Of a stretch of 64,000 nucleotides of DNA, positions 34,475 to 43,807 are shown one piece after another. The notes under the pieces are model-generated. The model searched no databases and was not told where the DNA came from. It worked only from the letters and a program-made list of their open reading frames with translations. A program made the position numbers and the translations under genes. Position 1 is the first letter of the stretch. Each line of letters begins with the position of its first letter. Source of the DNA: Faecalibacterium prausnitzii (GTDB lineage Bacteria; Bacillota; Clostridia; Oscillospirales; Ruminococcaceae); contig NZ_CP065377.1 in NCBI RefSeq assembly GCF_019967995.1, positions 2,542,001 through 2,606,000 of the forward strand, in the 5' to 3' direction.

Positions 34475-36430
34475 ATGGTATTGCGTATGGAACGACAGCC
34501 AAATAAAATTCAGCCTATGTTGCTATCGGCACTTGCCCAATTGAGCGCCTGCCTGATCGTCTGGAATTTTCATATTCCAAATCCAAATATCGTGCTTTTT
34601 GTTGTTCTTTCTGCTGTGCTCGTGAAATGCGGCTATGCAGCAGGAATCGTAAGCGGCCTCATTGCATTCCTATACTCCGCGTTTTTCTTTTCTACCGACC
34701 ACAGCTTTTTTCTTTACACCTCTTTGAACCTTCAAAAGCTCATCGTGATCGGCCTTGGTATCGCTGCGAACATTCTGCTGATCGGTCATCTGCAAAGGCA
34801 GTTCGAGTGTTCCAACATGGAAAAGATGCAGGCCGAAACCGAGGAAAAGCTTCAAGAAACAACAGAGAGCTACCGTGCAAAACTTTACCATGATGCCTTG
34901 ACTGGCACATACAACCGCCGCTACTATGAGGATATCGCATCCCGTATCGTCGGCTCCGCAGGCATCGCGCTGATGGATGTGGACGATTTCAAGATCTGCA
35001 ACGACACCTATGGGCATCACGCCGGAGATCTGGCGCTGGAAGCAGCGGCAAACGCCATTCAGTCCTGCATCCGCAGCTCCGATCTGCTCATCCGCTACGG
35101 CGGGGATGAATTTCTGCTGGTGCTGCCCGGCATTCCGAGCGATATCCTGCAAACCAAGCTGGAGCAGATCAGAGCCGCCGTGCAGCAGGCTACTGTACCC
35201 GGTTATCCGCATTTTCGCCTCTCACTGAGCATCGGCGGAACGATGCAGGCCATCACCGACTCGATGGAGAATGCGGTTCGCCGGGCAGACCGGCTGATGT
35301 ATCAGGCAAAGTGCCGTAAGAATGCCGTCACGGTGGAACTCCCCGAAAACGCGCTGACCGCGCAGGAAGAACTGGTGGAGGAGAAGCCGCAGATCCTTCT
35401 TGTGGATGACTCTGAAATGAACCGCCTCATCCTGGCCGAAATCCTGCAAGGCGACTACCGTATTCTGGAAGCAAAAGATGGCCGGGAATGTATGGATGCC
35501 TTGCAGGCCGAAGCCGGGAATCTTGCACTGGTGCTGCTGGACATCAACATGCCGGTCATGGATGGTTTCGAGGTGCTCAAGGCCATGAACGCCAACCACA
35601 CCATCGAGGACATCCCGGTCATCATGATCTCCAGCGACGACTCCGACGCCGCGATCCGGCGCTCCTATGAGCTGGGAGCCAGCGATTACGTCAACCGCCC
35701 CTTCGATGCCCGCATCGTCTACCGCCGCGTGACCAACACCATCAAGCTGTATGCCAAGCAGCGGCGGCTGGTGCAGATGGTGTCGGACCAGATCCGCGCC
35801 CGCGAAAACAACACCGATATGCTGGTGGGTGTGCTGAGCCATATCGTAGAGTTCCGCAACGGCGAGAGCGGCGCCCATGTGCGGCACATCCGCATCATCA
35901 CCGAGCTGCTGCTCCACCGCCTGCTGGAGATCAGCAGCCAGTACCCCATCACCGCCGAGCAGCAGGACAACATCCCGCTGGCCTCCGCCCTGCACGACAT
36001 CGGCAAGATCGGCATCGACGAAAAGATCCTCAACAAACCCGGCAAGCTGACCCCGGAAGAATTCGAGGTCGTCAAGACCCACAGTATGCTGGGGGCCGAG
36101 ATGCTGCACCAGCTGGAAGACTTCAACGAGCAGCCGCTGCTGCAGACCGCCTACGAGATCACCCGCTGGCACCACGAGCGCTGGGACGGGCGCGGCTACC
36201 CGGATGGGCTGAAGGGCGATGCGATCCCCATCAGCGCACAGCTGGTCGCGCTGGCCGATGTGTACGATGCACTGACCAGCGAACGCTGCTACAAAAAAGC
36301 CTTCTCCCACGAAAAAGCCGTGCAGATGATCCTGAACGGCGAGTGCGGAGCCTTCAACCCCTTGCTGCTGCAATGCCTGACGGATGTGCAGACCGACCTG
36401 AAAGTCCAGTTGCAGCAGCGGACGCAATAA
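34475..36430 (+). CDS. GGDEF-REC-HD-GYP cyclic-di-GMP turnover protein
   Basis: 651 residues: four membrane helices (~15-115), a diguanylate cyclase domain (~140-295) with intact GGDEF at 209-213 and an RSSD inhibitory site at 200-203, a receiver domain (~308-425, LLDINMPVMDGFE), and an HD-GYP phosphodiesterase domain (~440-640) with HD507-508 and GYP574-576. Both synthetic and degradative motifs are complete. It lies between two kinases that could phosphorylate its receiver. An obvious output would be the neighbouring Pel-type operon. Start at ATG 34475; AAAGGA is only 4 nt away, so TTG 34481 is an alternative. Confidence 0.9.
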   Translation: MVLRMERQPNKIQPMLLSALAQLSACLIVWNFHIPNPNIVLFVVLSAVLVKCGYAAGIVSGLIAFLYSAFFFSTDHSFFLYTSLNLQKLIVIGLGIAANILLIGHLQRQFECSNMEKMQAETEEKLQETTESYRAKLYHDALTGTYNRRYYEDIASRIVGSAGIALMDVDDFKICNDTYGHHAGDLALEAAANAIQSCIRSSDLLIRYGGDEFLLVLPGIPSDILQTKLEQIRAAVQQATVPGYPHFRLSLSIGGTMQAITDSMENAVRRADRLMYQAKCRKNAVTVELPENALTAQEELVEEKPQILLVDDSEMNRLILAEILQGDYRILEAKDGRECMDALQAEAGNLALVLLDINMPVMDGFEVLKAMNANHTIEDIPVIMISSDDSDAAIRRSYELGASDYVNRPFDARIVYRRVTNTIKLYAKQRRLVQMVSDQIRARENNTDMLVGVLSHIVEFRNGESGAHVRHIRIITELLLHRLLEISSQYPITAEQQDNIPLASALHDIGKIGIDEKILNKPGKLTPEEFEVVKTHSMLGAEMLHQLEDFNEQPLLQTAYEITRWHHERWDGRGYPDGLKGDAIPISAQLVALADVYDALTSERCYKKAFSHEKAVQMILNGECGAFNPLLLQCLTDVQTDLKVQLQQRTQ

Positions 36431-36452
36431 CAACAGGAGAACAAAAGTCCCC

Positions 36453-37280
36453 ATGAAACACCTCATCTCACGCCGTGCATTCCTGAACGGATGCACCCTG
36501 CTGGCGGCCTCGACGGCCCTCGGCGGCCTGACTGCCTGCGGCGGAACGGACGCGAAGAACAGCGATCTGCCGCAGATCCTCATCGGAAGCGACACCTACC
36601 CGCCCTATATTTATCTGAACAATGACGGCACCCCGACCGGGATCGACGTGGAGATCGCCACCGAGGCATTCCGCCGCATGGGATACGCTGCACGATTTGA
36701 AGTCATCGACTGGGAGCAGAAGACCGCCCTTGTGGAAAGCGGCGCCATCGACTGCATCTGGGGCTGCTTTTCCATGCAGGGCCGCGAAACGCTCTACCGG
36801 TGGGCCGGGCCTTACATGGTGAGCCGTCAGGTCGTGGCCGTGAACGCCGACAGTAGCATCCAGTCCCTCAGCGACCTTGCCGGGAAGACCGTTATGGTGC
36901 AGAGCACCTCCAAGCCAGAGAGCATCTTCCTCAGCGGCTCCGACCCGCGCATCCCGCAGACCGTCGAGGTGTTCAGCATCGAAGACCGCAGTGTGCAGTA
37001 TGCCATGCTGGCCTGCGGCTATGTGGACGCCATCGCTGCCCACGAGACGGCCATCCTGCAATACATGAAAGACAACAACGCGGTGTTCCGCATCCTCGAA
37101 GAGCCGCTGCTGGTCACCGGGCTGGGCGTTGCCTTTGCCAAAAATGACAGCCGCGGGCTGGACCACCAGCTGAATGATACCTTCGCGCAGATGCGCGAGG
37201 ACGGCACACTGGAACGGATCGTCGGCAAATACCTGGAACATGCTTCGCAGTATCTGGAGGTGGACACCATTGACGCGTAA
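36453..37280 (+). CDS. Family 3 extracellular solute-binding lipoprotein
   Basis: 275 residues with Tat-like RRAFLNGC and lipobox (LTAC). The SBP family 3 fold (amino-acid type) is seen in [27 protein letters not shown] (in parts), [30 protein letters not shown] and the C-terminal [13 protein letters not shown]. No permease or ATPase is adjacent; the next gene, overlapping by 11 nt, is a sensor kinase. It probably delivers ligand information to that kinase. It starts 22 nt after the cyclic-di-GMP gene with AACAGGAGA upstream. Confidence 0.88.
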   Translation: MKHLISRRAFLNGCTLLAASTALGGLTACGGTDAKNSDLPQILIGSDTYPPYIYLNNDGTPTGIDVEIATEAFRRMGYAARFEVIDWEQKTALVESGAIDCIWGCFSMQGRETLYRWAGPYMVSRQVVAVNADSSIQSLSDLAGKTVMVQSTSKPESIFLSGSDPRIPQTVEVFSIEDRSVQYAMLACGYVDAIAAHETAILQYMKDNNAVFRILEEPLLVTGLGVAFAKNDSRGLDHQLNDTFAQMREDGTLERIVGKYLEHASQYLEVDTIDA

Positions 37281-39849
37281 CAACAAAACCACTCCGAACA
37301 CGCGGACCTGGGTGCTCTACATTCTCGTCGGTGTGCTTTTCATGGCGGGGGTCGTCCTGGCTTCCGGCTGGAAAGCCCTGCATGCGACCGAAGAGCGTTT
37401 CTGCCAGACGATCGCGTTCGTCAAATCGCAGTCCACCAGTTTTGAGCAGTACAACGATACCATCACGGCCAAAGCGCTCCGCCGCACGGCGGTCTCGGTG
37501 CACCAGCTGGCCGGTGACGCCGCACTCGACCTCTCCGACCCGCACTGCCTGAAACAGCAGACTGAGACGCTCTGGCTCACCGGCATTTCCGTGCTGCGCC
37601 CGGACGGCACGCTCCTGTGCGAGTACACAGCGAACGGCATCGGCTACGCCCAGCTGGAAGACCGGCTCAAAAAGGAGACCGCGCTGGACGTCTTCCGCTT
37701 CCCGCAGAAGACCTACCTGAAGCGCGTTCTGCTGGCAGACGGGTCTGCCGTGGATGTGGCGGCACACCGGGCCGACCACCAGGAGGTCATCCTGCTGGCC
37801 TATCGCTGCACCCCGGCCAAATTTGTCGAGGGGACGGCACTGTCGGTCCAGAGCATTCTGGACGGCTACCCAGAAGAGACCAGCGGCACCCTGTTCATCG
37901 TGCAGAACAATCAGGTCATTGCGTCCAACCGCCCGGAGCTGATCGGGCAGGACACCACCGCAAGCCCGCCGGTGCAGGAGATCCGCAGCACCGGGCTTGC
38001 GGAAAAGCTGACGCCCACCCACGGCTGGAACGGCTCCGGCTGCTATTTCGGCATGTACAGCCACGGCCGGTCGTTCGACCTCTATGCGTACACGGATGAA
38101 AAAACCGTGTTCCACGAGTCGCTCACGCTGGTCTTAACGGCACTGGTCTGTTACATCCTGCTCGTTTCGGTCTTGCAGATGCTGCGCCGACGCTCGGTGC
38201 AGGAGATGGAGCAGCAGAAAAAAGAGCAGGAGAAGAAGTATCAGACCCAGCTGGAAGAGCAGAACCGCAAACTGGAGATCGCGCTCCAGCACGAGGGCGC
38301 GGCCAACCGCGCCAAGCGGGAGTTCCTGTTCAACATGAGCCACGATATCCGCACCCCGATGAACGCCATCATCGGCTTCACCTCGCTGGCTGCGACCCAC
38401 ATCGACAACCGCGAGCAGGTGCTGGACTACCTGAAAAAGATCTCTACCTCCAGCCAGCATCTGCTCTCCCTCATCAACGATGTGCTGGATATGAGCCGCA
38501 TCGAGAGCGGCAAGGTCAAGATCGAGGAAAAGGCGGTGCATCTGCCCGACCTTGTCCACGATGTGCGCTCCATCATCCAGCCCAACGTTGCGGCCAAACG
38601 GCTGTCGCTCTTCATTGATACCATGGACATTGAGGATGAGGACATCATCACCGACCCACTGCGGCTGAACCAGATCCTGCTGAACATCCTGTCCAACGCC
38701 ATCAAGTTCACCCCCACCGGCGGCATGATCAGCATCCGCATCGCCCAGAAGAACGGTGCGCCCAAGGGCTGCGTCTGCTATGAGTTCCGCATCAAGGACA
38801 ACGGCATCGGCATGAGCGAAGAGTTCCAGAAGCACATCTTCGAGGAGTTCAGCCGGGAGGAAAGCTCCACCGTCAGCGGCATTCAGGGCACCGGCCTGGG
38901 AATGTCCATCACCAAAAACATCGTGGATCTGATGGGCGGCACCATCGCCCTCACGAGCGAGCCGAGCAAGGGCACCGAGTTCATCGTGACCCTCTGCTTC
39001 ACACGCAGCGGGCAGAAAGCAGAGCCCAAGCAGCTCCCCCAGCTGGAAGGGCTGCGCGCACTGGTGGCAGACGATGATACCAACACCTGCCTGAACGTCA
39101 GCACCATGCTGTCCAAGATCGGGATGCGGCCGGAGTGGACGATCTCCGGCAAGGAAGCGGTCATCCGCACCAAATATGCGGTGGAGCAGGGCGATGAGTT
39201 CAGCGTCTACATCATCGACTGGCTGATCCCCGATATGAACGGCATCGAGATCGTGCGGCAGATCCGCAAGGTGATCGGGAATCGCTGCCCCATCATCATC
39301 CTGACCGCCTACGACTGGGCGGACATCGAGGACGAGGCCCGCGCTGCCGGAGTGACCGCGTTCTGCGAAAAGCCGCTCTTCCTCTCGGAGCTGCGCCGCG
39401 TTCTGGCCGAACCGTTCCGTGCAGAGCCTGCCTCCGAGCCCGCTCAACCCACTGCGGCCGACCTCAAGGGGAAGAAGCTCCTGCTGGTGGAAGACAACGA
39501 GCTGAACCGTGAGATCGCGCTGGAGATCCTGAAAGAAGCCGGTTTTGTGGTGGATACCGCCGAGGACGGCGCGGTCGCCGTCCAAAAGATAAAGCAGGCG
39601 GCCCCCGGCCAGTATGACCTGATCCTGATGGACATCCAGATGCCCAATCTGGACGGTTACGAGGCCACGCGGCAGATCCGCGCCCTGCCGGACGCTGAGA
39701 AGGCCAGCATCCCCATCTTTGCGATGACGGCGAATGCCTTTGAAGAAGACCGTCAGAACGCGCTGGCGGCCGGTATGAACGGCCATATCGCAAAGCCGCT
39801 GGACGTCCCGCACCTGCTGCGCGTCCTCGCAGATGCCCTGAAAAAATAA
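37270..39849 (+). CDS. Hybrid sensor histidine kinase with two receiver domains
   Basis: 859 residues. TM1 (~15-35), extracellular sensor (~36-275), TM2 (~285-305), coiled coil, HisKA with His358 in [15 protein letters not shown], HATPase ([29 protein letters not shown]), then two receivers: one divergent with Asp650 in [12 protein letters not shown] and one canonical with Asp788 in [11 protein letters not shown]. No Hpt domain is present. TTG 37270 overlaps the end of the binding-protein gene, with GGAGG 9 nt upstream. It has the same cassette logic as the first binding protein-kinase pair. Confidence 0.88.
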   Translation: MTRNNKTTPNTRTWVLYILVGVLFMAGVVLASGWKALHATEERFCQTIAFVKSQSTSFEQYNDTITAKALRRTAVSVHQLAGDAALDLSDPHCLKQQTETLWLTGISVLRPDGTLLCEYTANGIGYAQLEDRLKKETALDVFRFPQKTYLKRVLLADGSAVDVAAHRADHQEVILLAYRCTPAKFVEGTALSVQSILDGYPEETSGTLFIVQNNQVIASNRPELIGQDTTASPPVQEIRSTGLAEKLTPTHGWNGSGCYFGMYSHGRSFDLYAYTDEKTVFHESLTLVLTALVCYILLVSVLQMLRRRSVQEMEQQKKEQEKKYQTQLEEQNRKLEIALQHEGAANRAKREFLFNMSHDIRTPMNAIIGFTSLAATHIDNREQVLDYLKKISTSSQHLLSLINDVLDMSRIESGKVKIEEKAVHLPDLVHDVRSIIQPNVAAKRLSLFIDTMDIEDEDIITDPLRLNQILLNILSNAIKFTPTGGMISIRIAQKNGAPKGCVCYEFRIKDNGIGMSEEFQKHIFEEFSREESSTVSGIQGTGLGMSITKNIVDLMGGTIALTSEPSKGTEFIVTLCFTRSGQKAEPKQLPQLEGLRALVADDDTNTCLNVSTMLSKIGMRPEWTISGKEAVIRTKYAVEQGDEFSVYIIDWLIPDMNGIEIVRQIRKVIGNRCPIIILTAYDWADIEDEARAAGVTAFCEKPLFLSELRRVLAEPFRAEPASEPAQPTAADLKGKKLLLVEDNELNREIALEILKEAGFVVDTAEDGAVAVQKIKQAAPGQYDLILMDIQMPNLDGYEATRQIRALPDAEKASIPIFAMTANAFEEDRQNALAAGMNGHIAKPLDVPHLLRVLADALKK

Positions 39850-39864
39850 CCCCCAAAAAAGCCG

Positions 39865-39905
39865 AAACGGCCTGAACTCTGTGTCGCACAGGGTTCAGGC
39901 CGTTT
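39865..39905. terminator. Terminator between the second kinase and the lipoprotein isomerase
   Basis: Long stem AAACGGCCTGAACTCTGTG/CACAGGGTTCAGGCCGTTT with one mismatch. The minus-strand side has TTTTTTGGGG, so it mainly ends the convergent lipoprotein gene while also blocking the kinase transcript. Confidence 0.8.
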
Positions 39906-39946
39906 GTGGTGTTATTCGATTTTGGGGGCGCAGGAACAAGATCGGA

Positions 39947-41089
39947 TCACTTCACCTGTGCCCCGGTGGTCAGCGCCTCGGACACGGCGTCCATCAGCGC
40001 GACCATGGTGCAGTAGTTGGCACCGTAGGTCTCGGTGTAGGCAGAGTAGGTGTCGATCTGCTCCTGCGTGGGGGCGATGTCCATCGCCTCAGCCACTGCC
40101 TGGTAGAGCAGCGCTTCGCGGGCATACTCGGTGATGCTGTCGCTCATGGCATCCAGCAGGTCGTCGGCACTGTTGTAACCGGCAGCAGCCTGCAGGAAGC
40201 TGTCGAGATCATAGCCGTAATACTGGGCCATGGTGTAGTAGTAGTTCAGGCACTGGTTGACCTGATAATCGGTCACTTCCTTGGGCAGGTCCTTGAAGGT
40301 GGAGTTTGCCAGCAGGTAATCCATCACCGCAGTGTTCAGGTTGTTCTGATACAGCATCTTCTGGTATTCGGCCCGCAGGTCTTCCACGGTGTGGACGCCG
40401 TCGGTGCTGCTGAAATTCTCCTCGACCCAGGCATCGGTCAGTTCCGGCAGGATCTCCTCGCTGATGTAGTTCAACGTGACGGAGAAGACCGCCTTTTTGT
40501 TGCTCAGGACCACCGCATTGCCCTCGGCGTCGGTGGAGTCGCTGTAGCCGTCCGGGAAGGTGACATTGACATCGAAGGTCTCGCCGGGCTTGTGGCCCAC
40601 GATCTGGTCTTCAAAGCCGTCGATGAAGGAACCGCTGCCCAGCGTCAGGCTGTAGCCGCTGTAGGTGCCGCCGGTAAAGGCCACGCCGTCCACAGTGCCC
40701 ACATAGTCGATGTTGACGGTGTCGCCGTCGGCGGCGGCACGGTCGGTGATCTGCTGCGTGGTGGTGTTCTGGCTGAGCAGGCTGTCGATCTGGGACTGCA
40801 CGTCCTCCTCGGTCGGCTCGATGTCCGCCTTCTTCAGCGGGATGGAAGCGTAGTCCTCCGGCAGGGTCACATAATCCAGTGCGCGGATGCCGGACCAGTA
40901 GCCGTTCTCGTCCAGACCGTCACTGTAGGCAAAATTCTGGTAGTCATAATCCGAAGCGCTGCCGTAGACAGACGCTTCCGAGCTGGCCGATGTGGAAGAG
41001 GACGCCGCAGACTTCGAGCAGCCCGCAGCCGCCAGCGCAAGCGCACCGGCGCAGAGAAGGCAGACTGCCTTCGAGATGATTCGTTTCAA
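39947..41089 (-). CDS. FKBP-type peptidyl-prolyl isomerase lipoprotein (trigger-factor-like)
   Basis: 380 residues with a signal peptide and lipobox (LAAAGCSKS) and a Ser/Ala-rich linker, so it works outside the membrane. An FKBP domain (~110-215; GDTVNIDYVGTVDGVAFTGG, SFIDGFEDQIVGHKPGE, VTFPDGY) is followed by a helical region like the trigger factor C-terminal chaperone part (residues ~220-370). Cytosolic trigger factor binds ribosomes through an N-terminal domain absent here. Likely an exported-protein folding factor. TTG 41089 is chosen for AGGAGG 7 nt upstream. A TATAAT lies near 41145-41151 on the minus strand. Confidence 0.82.
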   Translation of the reverse strand: MKRIISKAVCLLCAGALALAAAGCSKSAASSSTSASSEASVYGSASDYDYQNFAYSDGLDENGYWSGIRALDYVTLPEDYASIPLKKADIEPTEEDVQSQIDSLLSQNTTTQQITDRAAADGDTVNIDYVGTVDGVAFTGGTYSGYSLTLGSGSFIDGFEDQIVGHKPGETFDVNVTFPDGYSDSTDAEGNAVVLSNKKAVFSVTLNYISEEILPELTDAWVEENFSSTDGVHTVEDLRAEYQKMLYQNNLNTAVMDYLLANSTFKDLPKEVTDYQVNQCLNYYYTMAQYYGYDLDSFLQAAAGYNSADDLLDAMSDSITEYAREALLYQAVAEAMDIAPTQEQIDTYSAYTETYGANYCTMVALMDAVSEALTTGAQVK

Positions 41090-41227
41090 GTGGATACCTC
41101 CTGTATCCCGGACGCCGCCGGGAACTGCATTTTTTTCAGACAAATCTTATTATAAAGGGTAAAAATGAAAAAGAAAAGGATTTTGCGAAATTTCCACAAG
41201 TTTCACGCTGCCTGCCACGTGAGGTCG

Positions 41228-41256
41228 TTGCTTTTCGTCAAAAGCTGTGATATCCT
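41228..41256 (+). promoter_or_regulatory. Promoter of the candidate toxin mRNA
   Basis: TTGCTT (41228-41233), 17-bp spacer, TATCCT (41251-41256), with an overlapping TATAAT at 41256-41261. A 5' leader of about 140 nt begins with a strong TTGCCGC/GCGGCAA hairpin (41261-41280). Confidence 0.55.
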
Positions 41257-41407
41257 ATAATTGCCGCAGCAAAGCGGCAAGGCGCTGTGTCCAGAACGCA
41301 GGCGGCAACTCCCTACCGGATGGCTTTGTTTCCATAAACAGGGCGCCGGGAGGGCGACTTTTGAACGTTTCTCCCCGGAGGCTCTGGCCGAAAGGGGGAA
41401 TGTACCC

Positions 41408-41524
41408 ATGACATTGACCGAGATTCTTACGCTGTTGACGTTCCTCGTCACAACGGTTTACGACACGATCGACATCGTGCTCCGATTCCGAGAGTTTCGC
41501 ACAAAAAATGGACAAAAGAAATGA
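41408..41524 (+). CDS. Small hydrophobic peptide, candidate type I toxin (holin-like)
   Basis: 38 residues: MTLTEILTLLTFLVTTVY followed by a short polar link and a basic tail (FREFRTKNGQKK). One membrane helix then a Lys/Arg-rich end is the shape of holin-like type I toxins common in Firmicutes. AAGGGGG precedes the ATG. The 3' end overlaps a bidirectional terminator, and a consensus promoter fires against it from downstream. The identity rests on form and context, not a conserved motif. Confidence 0.6.
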   Translation: MTLTEILTLLTFLVTTVYDTIDIVLRFREFRTKNGQKK

Positions 41525-41562
41525 CCGCCCCACGTTTAGCACCCGTTGGCGGTCATTCTTTT
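41514..41562. terminator. Bidirectional terminator at the 3' end of the toxin gene
   Basis: AAAAGAAATGACCGCC pairs with GGCGGTCATTCTTTT around an 18-nt loop. T-runs are present on both strands (TTCTTTTG and TTTCTTTTG). It overlaps the last three toxin codons and stop. Confidence 0.8.
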
Positions 41563-41609
41563 GATCTGCTGGTAGGGAGCTAGCCGTTTGTTGGGCCAGC
41601 GCCTTTTCT
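41514..41609 (-). ncRNA. Candidate antisense RNA antitoxin
   Basis: Transcription from the consensus minus-strand promoter at 41616-41644 would start near 41609 and end at the bidirectional terminator, giving about 90 nt complementary to the 3' end of the toxin mRNA. The tail-to-tail layout resembles txpA/ratA and bsrG/SR4 of Bacillus. Expression is predicted, not shown. Confidence 0.5.
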
Positions 41610-41615
41610 ATTTGT

Positions 41616-41644
41616 AGTATAATCGTTCTATCGTCGTTTGTCAA
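41616..41644 (-). promoter_or_regulatory. Strong promoter of the candidate antitoxin RNA
   Basis: TTGACA (41639-41644), 17-bp spacer, TATACT (41616-41621) on the minus strand. No minus-strand ORF follows, so an RNA product is the simplest explanation. Confidence 0.7.
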
Positions 41645-41738
41645 GCTGTCGCCCCGCACACGCAAAAATCCTCTTGCGCTGCGGGGCCTGCGGCTTTATT
41701 ATAATAAGAGAAGCACATCAACACAAGGAGGAACATCC

Positions 41739-42911
41739 ATGGATTACAACAAAGCCGCTCTCGAAATGCACGAGAGCCACCACGGCAAAGTCGGCATCGT
41801 GAGCAAGGTCGAGGTCAGGACCCGCGACGACCTGTCCACGGCTTACACCCCCGGCGTCGCCGAGCCCTGCCGCAAGATCAAAGAGAACCCCGACGACGTG
41901 TACAAGTACACCTTCAAGAGCAACATGGTGGCCGTCGTGTCCAACGGCACCGCCGTGCTGGGCCTGGGCGACATCGGTCCCGAAGCCGGTCTGCCGGTCA
42001 TGGAGGGCAAGGCCGTGCTGTTCAAGGAATTCGGCGGCGTGGATGCCTTCCCCATCTGCATCGACGCCCACGACGCCGCCAGCGTCATCGCGGCCTGCAA
42101 GGCCATCGCACCGACCTTCGGCGGCATCAATCTGGAGGACATCAAAAGCCCGGAGTGCTTCGAGATCGAAGAAACGCTGGAGCGTGAGCTGGACATTCCC
42201 GTCTTCCATGACGACCAGCACGGCACCGCCATCGTCGTGACGGCTGCGCTCATCAACGCCCTGCGCGTGGTGGGCAAGAAGATGGAGGATGTCCACATCG
42301 TCCTGAACGGCCCCGGTGCCGCCGGCACGGCCATCATCAAGATGCTGATGACCGCCGGTGCCAAAGACATCGTGGCGGTGGACCAGTTCGGCACCCTGTA
42401 CAAGGGCTGCAACAGCGCCGAGGCCCACAAGAACTGGCTGGGCGAAGTGACCAACCCCCGCCAGATCAAGGGCGGCCTGAAGGAGGCCATCGAGGGGGCC
42501 GACGTCTTCATCGGCGTGTCCCGCCCCGGCATTCTGACCACCGAGCTGTGCAAGACCATGAATCCGGACGCCATCGTTTTCGCCATGGCCAACCCCACCC
42601 CGGAGATCATGCCCGACGAGGCCAAGGCAGGCGGTGTGCGGGTCATGGCCACCGGCCGCAGCGACTTCCCGAATCAGGTGAACAACGTGCTCTGCTTCCC
42701 CGGCCTGTTCAAGGGTGCCCTGAGCGTCCGCGCACGGGACATCAACGATGCCATGAAGCTGGCCGCAGCCTACGCCATCGCCGACCTCATCACGGATGAG
42801 GACCGCAGCGAAGAGAACATCATCCCCGGCGCATTCGACCCCCGCGTGGCCGAGGCCGTGGCCTCTGCCGTGGCAAAAGCTGCCCGCGAGACCGGCGTGG
42901 CCCGTCTGTAA
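41739..42911 (+). CDS. Malic enzyme (oxaloacetate-decarboxylating malate dehydrogenase)
   Basis: 390 residues, the short bacterial form. Converts malate to pyruvate and CO2 with NAD or NADP. Features: catalytic Tyr in STAYTPGVAEPC, NGTAVLGLGDIGPEAGLP with metal/substrate residues, FHDDQHGTAIV (metal Asp pair) and the dinucleotide loop LNGPGAAGTAI. Cofactor preference cannot be judged. Fumarase alpha starts 12 nt later, linking fumarate, malate and pyruvate. A TATAAT at 41700-41705 precedes it, with a TTGCGC 20 bp upstream, and a long GCCCCGCA/TGCGGGGC hairpin (41651-41687) surrounds that -35. Confidence 0.93.
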   Translation: MDYNKAALEMHESHHGKVGIVSKVEVRTRDDLSTAYTPGVAEPCRKIKENPDDVYKYTFKSNMVAVVSNGTAVLGLGDIGPEAGLPVMEGKAVLFKEFGGVDAFPICIDAHDAASVIAACKAIAPTFGGINLEDIKSPECFEIEETLERELDIPVFHDDQHGTAIVVTAALINALRVVGKKMEDVHIVLNGPGAAGTAIIKMLMTAGAKDIVAVDQFGTLYKGCNSAEAHKNWLGEVTNPRQIKGGLKEAIEGADVFIGVSRPGILTTELCKTMNPDAIVFAMANPTPEIMPDEAKAGGVRVMATGRSDFPNQVNNVLCFPGLFKGALSVRARDINDAMKLAAAYAIADLITDEDRSEENIIPGAFDPRVAEAVASAVAKAARETGVARL

Positions 42912-42923
42912 AGGAGGCGCGGT

Positions 42924-43763
42924 ATGAGGACGATCTCCGCACAGTCCATCACCGATACCGTCGCCCGCCTGTGCATCGAGGCCAACACCCGCCTGCCCCA
43001 AGACGTGGAAGCGGCTCTGGCCAGAGCGCGGGAGGAAGAGCCGTGGCCGCTGGCGAAAACCACCCTCGACCTGCTGTGGTCGAACCTCGGTGCGGCGCAG
43101 GAGAAGGCTCTGCCCATCTGTCAGGACACCGGCATGGCCTGCGTCTTCGTGGAGCTGGGGACGGATGTCCACATCGACGGCAGCTTTGAGGCCGCCATCC
43201 ACGAGGGCGTCCGCCGGGGCTACACCGACGGCTACCTGCGCAAGAGCATCGTGGCCGACCCCCTGCGCCGGGGCAATACCGGCGACAACACCCCTGCCGC
43301 CATCACAGTCCACCTCGTGGACGGCGACGGCTGCACCATCACCGTGGCCCCCAAGGGCTTTGGCAGCGAGAACATGAGCCGCATCCAGATGCTCAAACCG
43401 GCCGACGGCGTGGAAGGGTTCAAGAAATTCGTGCTGGAGACGGTCACGCTGGCAGGCTCCAACCCCTGCCCGCCCATCGTGCTGGGCATCGGCGTGGGCG
43501 GCAGCTTCGACAAGGTCGCCTATCTGGCCAAAAAGGCTCTGCTCCGCCCGCTGGACATCCCCAACCCGGACCCCTACTATGCCGCCCTCGAACGCGAACT
43601 GCTGGCCGCCGTCAACGAGACCGGCATCGGCCCGCAGGGCTTTGGCGGCAGGACCACCTGCCTGGGCCTTGCCATTGAGCAGATGCCCACCCATGTGGCG
43701 GGTCTGCCCGTGGCCGTGAACGTTTCCTGCCATGTCACCCGCCGTGCCAGCGCGACGCTGTAA
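42924..43763 (+). CDS. fumA: Class I fumarate hydratase, alpha subunit
   Basis: 279 residues corresponding to the N-terminal half of iron-sulfur fumarase. Contains ICQDTGMACVFVELG with a cluster Cys, RKSIVADPLRRGNTGDNTP, PKGFGSENMSR and FGGRTTCLGLAIEQMPTH. Two-subunit fumarases of this kind occur in anaerobes and are oxygen-sensitive. Tartrate dehydratase (TtdA) is a close relative, but the malic enzyme upstream favours fumarase. It ends 45 nt before the beta subunit. Confidence 0.9.
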   Translation: MRTISAQSITDTVARLCIEANTRLPQDVEAALARAREEEPWPLAKTTLDLLWSNLGAAQEKALPICQDTGMACVFVELGTDVHIDGSFEAAIHEGVRRGYTDGYLRKSIVADPLRRGNTGDNTPAAITVHLVDGDGCTITVAPKGFGSENMSRIQMLKPADGVEGFKKFVLETVTLAGSNPCPPIVLGIGVGGSFDKVAYLAKKALLRPLDIPNPDPYYAALERELLAAVNETGIGPQGFGGRTTCLGLAIEQMPTHVAGLPVAVNVSCHVTRRASATL

Positions 43764-43807
43764 ACGATCCCCTTTCCGTCAAAGGCGTGAGCCTATTAGG
43801 AGGCTTG

